Source: Pseudomonadota bacterium (lineage in GTDB: Bacteria; Pseudomonadota; Alphaproteobacteria; Caulobacterales; Caulobacteraceae). From it: a DNA stretch of 11,775 nt. The DNA is taken from NCBI GenBank assembly GCA_023428785.1, contig JAEYWU010000018.1:1-11775 (forward strand), written 5' to 3'. The notes under the pieces were generated by a model. It was given only the letters and a program-made list of their open reading frames with translations. It was not told where the DNA came from and made no database searches. Shown here in pieces: positions 9,373 to 11,775 of this stretch (positions within the stretch are counted from its first letter, which is position 1; every line of letters begins with the position of its first letter). A program made the translations under genes and the position numbers.

Positions 9373-10032
9373 ATGCCGCGCAGCATCGTCCGGATTTCCG
9401 ACCTGTCGGACATCGTCCCGGTCTTCCCGCTGGGCGGCGTGATCCTCCTGCCGCGCGCGCAGCTGCCGCTGAACATCTTCGAGCCGCGCTATCTGAACAT
9501 GATCGACGACGTTATGGCCGGCGATCGCCTGATCGCCATGGTCCAGACGAAGGGCGGCTCGGCCATCAAGCCCGACCTCGCCGAGGTCGGGTGCGTGGGC
9601 AAGATCACCAGCTTTTCCGAGACCTCGGACGGCCGATACCTGATCACCCTGACGGGCGTCTGCCGCGCGCGGATCACGTCCGAGCTTCCGGTCCAGTCGC
9701 CCTATCGCCAGTGCCGGCTCGACTACGCCCCCTATGAGGACGACCTCGCCGAGGAGCAGGAGCTTGAGGGCTTCGACCGCGACCGCCTCGTCTCGGCCCT
9801 GTCCAACTACCTGCGCCGCCGCCAGCTCGACATCGACTGGGATACCGCCGACCAGGCCCCATCCGAGCCCCTGATCAACAGCCTGTCGATCGCCCTGCCG
9901 TTCGAGCCCGCCTCCAAGCAGCTCCTGCTCGAGGCGCCCAGCCTCGAGACCCGCGCCGAGGCGCTCGTCGCTCTGCTTGAGATCGATACCGCCGTCGATC
10001 CGGATGACGGCGAGCCGCCTTCCATGCAATGA
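9373..10032 (+). CDS. Stand-alone LON substrate-binding domain protein
   Basis: This 219-residue protein consists only of the N-terminal substrate-binding (LAN) domain of Lon protease. The family pattern is clear: IVPVFPLGGVILLPRAQLPL (14-33) then NIFEPRYLNMIDDVM, a VGCVGKITSF strand, RYLITLTGVCRARI, and a helical C-terminal half with LRRRQLDIDW and LSIALPFEPASKQLLLEAPS. There is no AAA+ ATPase and no Ser-Lys proteolytic dyad, so it cannot be a protease by itself; it may bind unfolded or degron-bearing proteins. Location between cnoX and the Trm112 gene, with gaps of 12 and 7 bases, implies co-transcription and a link to protein quality control. An AAAGGG in the 12-base gap is a plausible ribosome site for ATG 9373. 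The domain call is sure; the cellular role is not. Confidence 0.92.
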   Translation: MPRSIVRISDLSDIVPVFPLGGVILLPRAQLPLNIFEPRYLNMIDDVMAGDRLIAMVQTKGGSAIKPDLAEVGCVGKITSFSETSDGRYLITLTGVCRARITSELPVQSPYRQCRLDYAPYEDDLAEEQELEGFDRDRLVSALSNYLRRRQLDIDWDTADQAPSEPLINSLSIALPFEPASKQLLLEAPSLETRAEALVALLEIDTAVDPDDGEPPSMQ

Positions 10033-10039
10033 CGCCCAG

Positions 10040-10231
10040 ATGAGCGACGATTTCTCCGTACCGCCCGCGGTCGATCCCCGACTTCTCGAAGTCCTGGTCT
10101 GCCCGGTCACCAAGGGCCCCCTGACCTGGGACCGCCAGAAGGGCGAGCTCGTCTCGAAGGGCGCCAAGCTCGCCTACCCCATCCGGGACGGCGTGCCGAT
10201 CATGCTCCCGGACGAAGCCCGGCCGCTCTAG
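10040..10231 (+). CDS. Trm112/YcaR-family small protein
   Basis: This 63-residue protein matches the bacterial Trm112 (YcaR/UPF0434) family over its whole length: LLEVLVCPVTKGPLTW (15-30), GELVSKGAKLAYPIRDGVPIMLPDEARPL (35-63). Eukaryotic and archaeal Trm112 activates methyltransferases for tRNA, rRNA and eRF1; the role of the bacterial form is poorly known. Only one Cys (C21) of the usual zinc-binding set remains, the others being Thr/Lys and Ser, so zinc binding is unlikely. This loss also occurs in other alphaproteobacterial members as I recall them. I chose ATG 10040, 7 bases after the LON-domain stop, because longer in-frame starts would read through the end of that gene in another frame. 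Its TAG stop shares CTAG with convergent xthA. Confidence 0.88.
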   Translation: MSDDFSVPPAVDPRLLEVLVCPVTKGPLTWDRQKGELVSKGAKLAYPIRDGVPIMLPDEARPL

Positions 10232-11022
10232 TCCTCGATATCCACCGTAACGGGCGCGTGGTCGCTCGGCCGGTCCCAGGCGCGGCAGTCCTCGTGGATT
10301 TTCGCCGTGCCCGCCATCACCCGGGGCGTCAGTCCCGGTGAAGTCCAGATGTGGTCCAGCCTCAGGCCCCGGTTCGACTTTCTAAAGTCCTGCGCCCGAT
10401 AGCTCCACCAGCTGGCCAGCTTGGTCGGCTCGGGGATCTGGTCGCGCACCACATCGGCGAACTCGCCCGCCGCCTGAAGGCGTCTCAGCGTCTCCACCTC
10501 GATCGGCGTATGGCTGACGATCTTGGACATGTAGCGGTGGTTCCAGACGTCGTTCTCGCCCGGGGCGATGTTGAAGTCCCCCGCCAGCACCAACGGCGCC
10601 TGTTTGTCGCGCGCCGCCATCTCGCGCGTCAGGGCTTCATAGAAGTCCAGCTTGTGATCGAACTTGAGATTCAGCTCGCGGTCGGCGACGTCACCACCGG
10701 CGGGGATGTAGAAGTTCTGGATCTCGATGCCCTGAACCCGGCCCGACACGCACCGGGCATGGCCCTCTCGGCAGGCGTTGAATCCGCCCGCGTCAGTGAT
10801 CGGATAGCGGGAGGCGATCGCCACCCCGTGCCAGCCCTTCTGCCCGTTGACCCTCAGATACGGCAGCCCCGCCGCCTTGAAGGCCGCCGAAGGAAACTCC
10901 GCCGTCTGGCACTTGATCTCCTGCAGGCACAGCACGTCGGGCTGCTGCTCGGCCACGAAGCGCTCGACCTGATCAGCGCGCAGGCGGACGGAGTTGATGT
11001 TCCAGGTGGCGATTCTCAGCAT
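10228..11022 (-). CDS. xthA: Exodeoxyribonuclease III (AP endonuclease)
   Basis: This 264-residue Mg-dependent enzyme cleaves abasic sites and degrades duplex DNA from 3' ends in base-excision repair. Length and motifs match ExoIII: ATWNINS with N8, LQEIKCQ with E35, NFYIPAGGD with Y105, AGDFNIAPG with D149 and N151, WWSYR (205-209), RLDHIW with D223, and RPSDHAPV with D254 and H255. The catalytic set is complete, so it should be active. ATG 11022 has AAGG 7 bases upstream. A strong minus-strand intrinsic terminator ends only 27 bases upstream of this start, leaving almost no room for a separate promoter. Expression may thus depend on read-through of that terminator or on a promoter buried in it. 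Its stop shares CTAG with the Trm112 gene. Confidence 0.97.
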   Translation of the reverse strand: MLRIATWNINSVRLRADQVERFVAEQQPDVLCLQEIKCQTAEFPSAAFKAAGLPYLRVNGQKGWHGVAIASRYPITDAGGFNACREGHARCVSGRVQGIEIQNFYIPAGGDVADRELNLKFDHKLDFYEALTREMAARDKQAPLVLAGDFNIAPGENDVWNHRYMSKIVSHTPIEVETLRRLQAAGEFADVVRDQIPEPTKLASWWSYRAQDFRKSNRGLRLDHIWTSPGLTPRVMAGTAKIHEDCRAWDRPSDHAPVTVDIED

Positions 11023-11049
11023 GGCCGAGCCTTAGACGCCCTGGCCTGC

Positions 11050-11091
11050 AAAGAAAATGGCGCCCGGCTCGGGAGGTTCGAGCCGGGCGCC
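11050..11091 (-). terminator. Strong intrinsic terminator between lolA and xthA
   Basis: A perfect 13-bp GC-rich stem (11091-11079 with 11071-11059, minus strand) encloses a 7-base loop and is followed by A-UUUU-C-UUU (11058-11050). There is no T-tract on the plus-strand side, so the direction is clear. It would end the candidate small RNA and any read-through from lolA. Confidence 0.85.
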
Positions 11092-11165
11092 GGAGGGGAT
11101 CGTCTCTCACGTCACCGCCGGGAGGGGACTGGCCGACGGTGGGGCACGGACCGCCGTCCGATGCC
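11050..11165 (-). ncRNA. Candidate small RNA with CCUCC-type loops
   Basis: On the minus strand, a -35-like element and a strong terminator bracket about 115 bases with no convincing reading frame. The predicted RNA folds into three hairpins in order. The first has a 5-bp stem (11160-11156 with 11151-11147). The second has a 9-bp stem with one G-U pair (11141-11133 with 11121-11113) and an 11-base loop CCAGUCCCCUC. A single-stranded linker holding CCCCUCC follows, and then the 13-bp terminator hairpin with loop AACCUCC. Repeated CCUCC-like motifs in loops resemble anti-Shine-Dalgarno sRNAs of alphaproteobacteria (for example the alpha-r14 and CcsR groups). I do not recognise a named family. 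The alternative is an attenuated leader of xthA or a 3' UTR of lolA. The 5' end is a guess from the promoter. Confidence 0.5.
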
Positions 11166-11171
11166 TGTGAC

Positions 11172-11200
11172 TAGAATGCCACGCGAAAGAGAAAAGTCAA
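11172..11200 (-). promoter_or_regulatory. Putative promoter of the candidate small RNA
   Basis: TTGACT (11200-11195, five of six bases of the -35 consensus) is followed by a 17-base spacer and the weak -10 ATTCTA (11177-11172), which includes CTAG. A second -35-like TTGACA (perfect) occurs at 11232-11227 without a good -10. Transcription would begin near 11165. The -35 is good and the -10 poor. Confidence 0.4.
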
Positions 11201-11249
11201 TCGCGATGACGGCGCCCTATTCCATGTGTCAACATCGCAACGGCCACGC

Positions 11250-11775
11250 TTAGGCGCGGGGATTCGAGAACAGGCTGTTGGCCAGGCCCTCGGCGGCGCT
11301 GATGGTGGCCAGCTGAACTCGCGTGGCGGCGCCCTGGGCGTCGCGCACGGTCCACTCGCGCAGGCGATAGGGCGAACCGCCGAACACCAGCGTCAGCGAG
11401 CCGTCGCGCGGGCGGCGGTTGTCGCGCAGGCGGATCTGGCAGCCGTCCGTGGTGGCCGAGACATCGTCGATCGAGATGTAGCGGCTCGAGAAGCTTGCGC
11501 TCTCGCCCAGCAGCAGGCTCAAGGGCGTCTGGTTGGTCGGCACGCGCTGATAGGCCTCCAGGCGGGGATCCCAGCGGTGGATGAAGGTCCCGTCGGCGAC
11601 CACGACCAGCCGCGAGGGCGCGTCGTACTCGAACCGCATCCGGCCAGGCCGGCGCAGATAGAAGGCGCCCGACGACCGCTGGCCGCGCGGCCCGGTCTCG
11701 GCGAAACGCCCACGCACCGAGCGCATGGTGTTCATATAGGTCTGGGGGCGCGCCGCCCCGGCGCGGGGGTGGGGG
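11250..11775 (-). CDS. lolA: Outer-membrane lipoprotein carrier LolA, 5' end outside window
   Basis: This is the periplasmic chaperone that takes lipoproteins from LolCDE at the inner membrane and hands them to the outer membrane. The frame is open from the window edge to TAA (11252-11250). The ATG at 11735 is internal: upstream codons read AARPQTY and continue the helix YMNTMRSVRGRF typical of the mature N-terminus. The signal peptide lies beyond the window. LolA-family landmarks are the strand pair SSGAFYLRRPGRMRFEYDAP, then LVVVADGTFIHRWDPRLEAY, then the conserved TPLSLLLGES helix, and late strands LTLVFGGSPYRLREWTVRD. About 174 residues are visible. Downstream on the same strand lie the candidate small RNA, its terminator and xthA, so lolA and xthA are probably not one simple operon. 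Confidence 0.92.
   Translation of the reverse strand, partial: PHPRAGAARPQTYMNTMRSVRGRFAETGPRGQRSSGAFYLRRPGRMRFEYDAPSRLVVVADGTFIHRWDPRLEAYQRVPTNQTPLSLLLGESASFSSRYISIDDVSATTDGCQIRLRDNRRPRDGSLTLVFGGSPYRLREWTVRDAQGAATRVQLATISAAEGLANSLFSNPRA

Noticed and set aside
9977..10039. Longer start for the Trm112 gene
   Set aside because: It would overlap the end of the LON-domain gene by over 50 bases and add residues unrelated to the family.
11059..11091. The strong hairpin read as a plus-strand terminator
   Set aside because: On the plus strand it is followed by GGAGGGG, not by T's; the A-rich side fits minus-strand termination only.
11736..11775. lolA starting at the internal ATG 11735
   Set aside because: The frame stays open upstream to the window edge and reads a helix typical of mature LolA; a signal peptide must lie further upstream.

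Overview
The window looks like chromosomal housekeeping DNA from a high-GC alphaproteobacterium, most likely a member of the Caulobacterales (Brevundimonas/Caulobacter-like). The evidence is the very GC-rich third codon positions, the eukaryote-like NADP isocitrate dehydrogenase, the cnoX - LON-domain - Trm112 cluster with a Cys-poor Trm112 protein, and the LolA/exonuclease III pairing. The genus is inferred from protein resemblance alone. I see no tRNA, rRNA, CRISPR array, insertion sequence or phage gene.

Layout. Positions 1-986 carry the 3' three quarters of icd (+), closed by a strong intrinsic terminator. A membrane-anchored DUF2939 protein (+) follows and converges on alaS (-). Upstream of alaS on the same strand lies an rraA-family gene, divergent from a small SRPBCC-domain gene (+). 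The SRPBCC gene converges on a PhoD-type phosphatase (-), which is divergent from an RluA-family pseudouridine synthase (+) that probably starts at TTG. A tight plus-strand cluster follows: the chaperedoxin cnoX, a stand-alone LON substrate-binding-domain protein and a Trm112-family protein. This cluster converges on xthA (exonuclease III, -). Further right, lolA (-) runs off the window end. The 227 bases between xthA and lolA are not empty: on the minus strand they hold a -35-like element, about 115 bases able to form three hairpins with exposed CCUCC-type motifs, and a strong intrinsic terminator. This looks like a small-RNA gene, or alternatively an attenuated xthA leader.

Functional themes are translation and RNA maturation (alaS, RluA-family enzyme, Trm112, RraA), protein and envelope quality control (cnoX, LON domain, lolA), DNA repair (xthA), and central or phosphate metabolism (icd, phoD).

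The most unusual signals are three. First is the candidate small RNA between xthA and lolA. Second, all three convergent gene pairs end in the same shared CTAG, with TAG stops on both strands, while none of the other six genes uses TAG. Third, a Phd/YefM-antitoxin-like N-terminal segment appears to be fused to a DUF2939 membrane protein.
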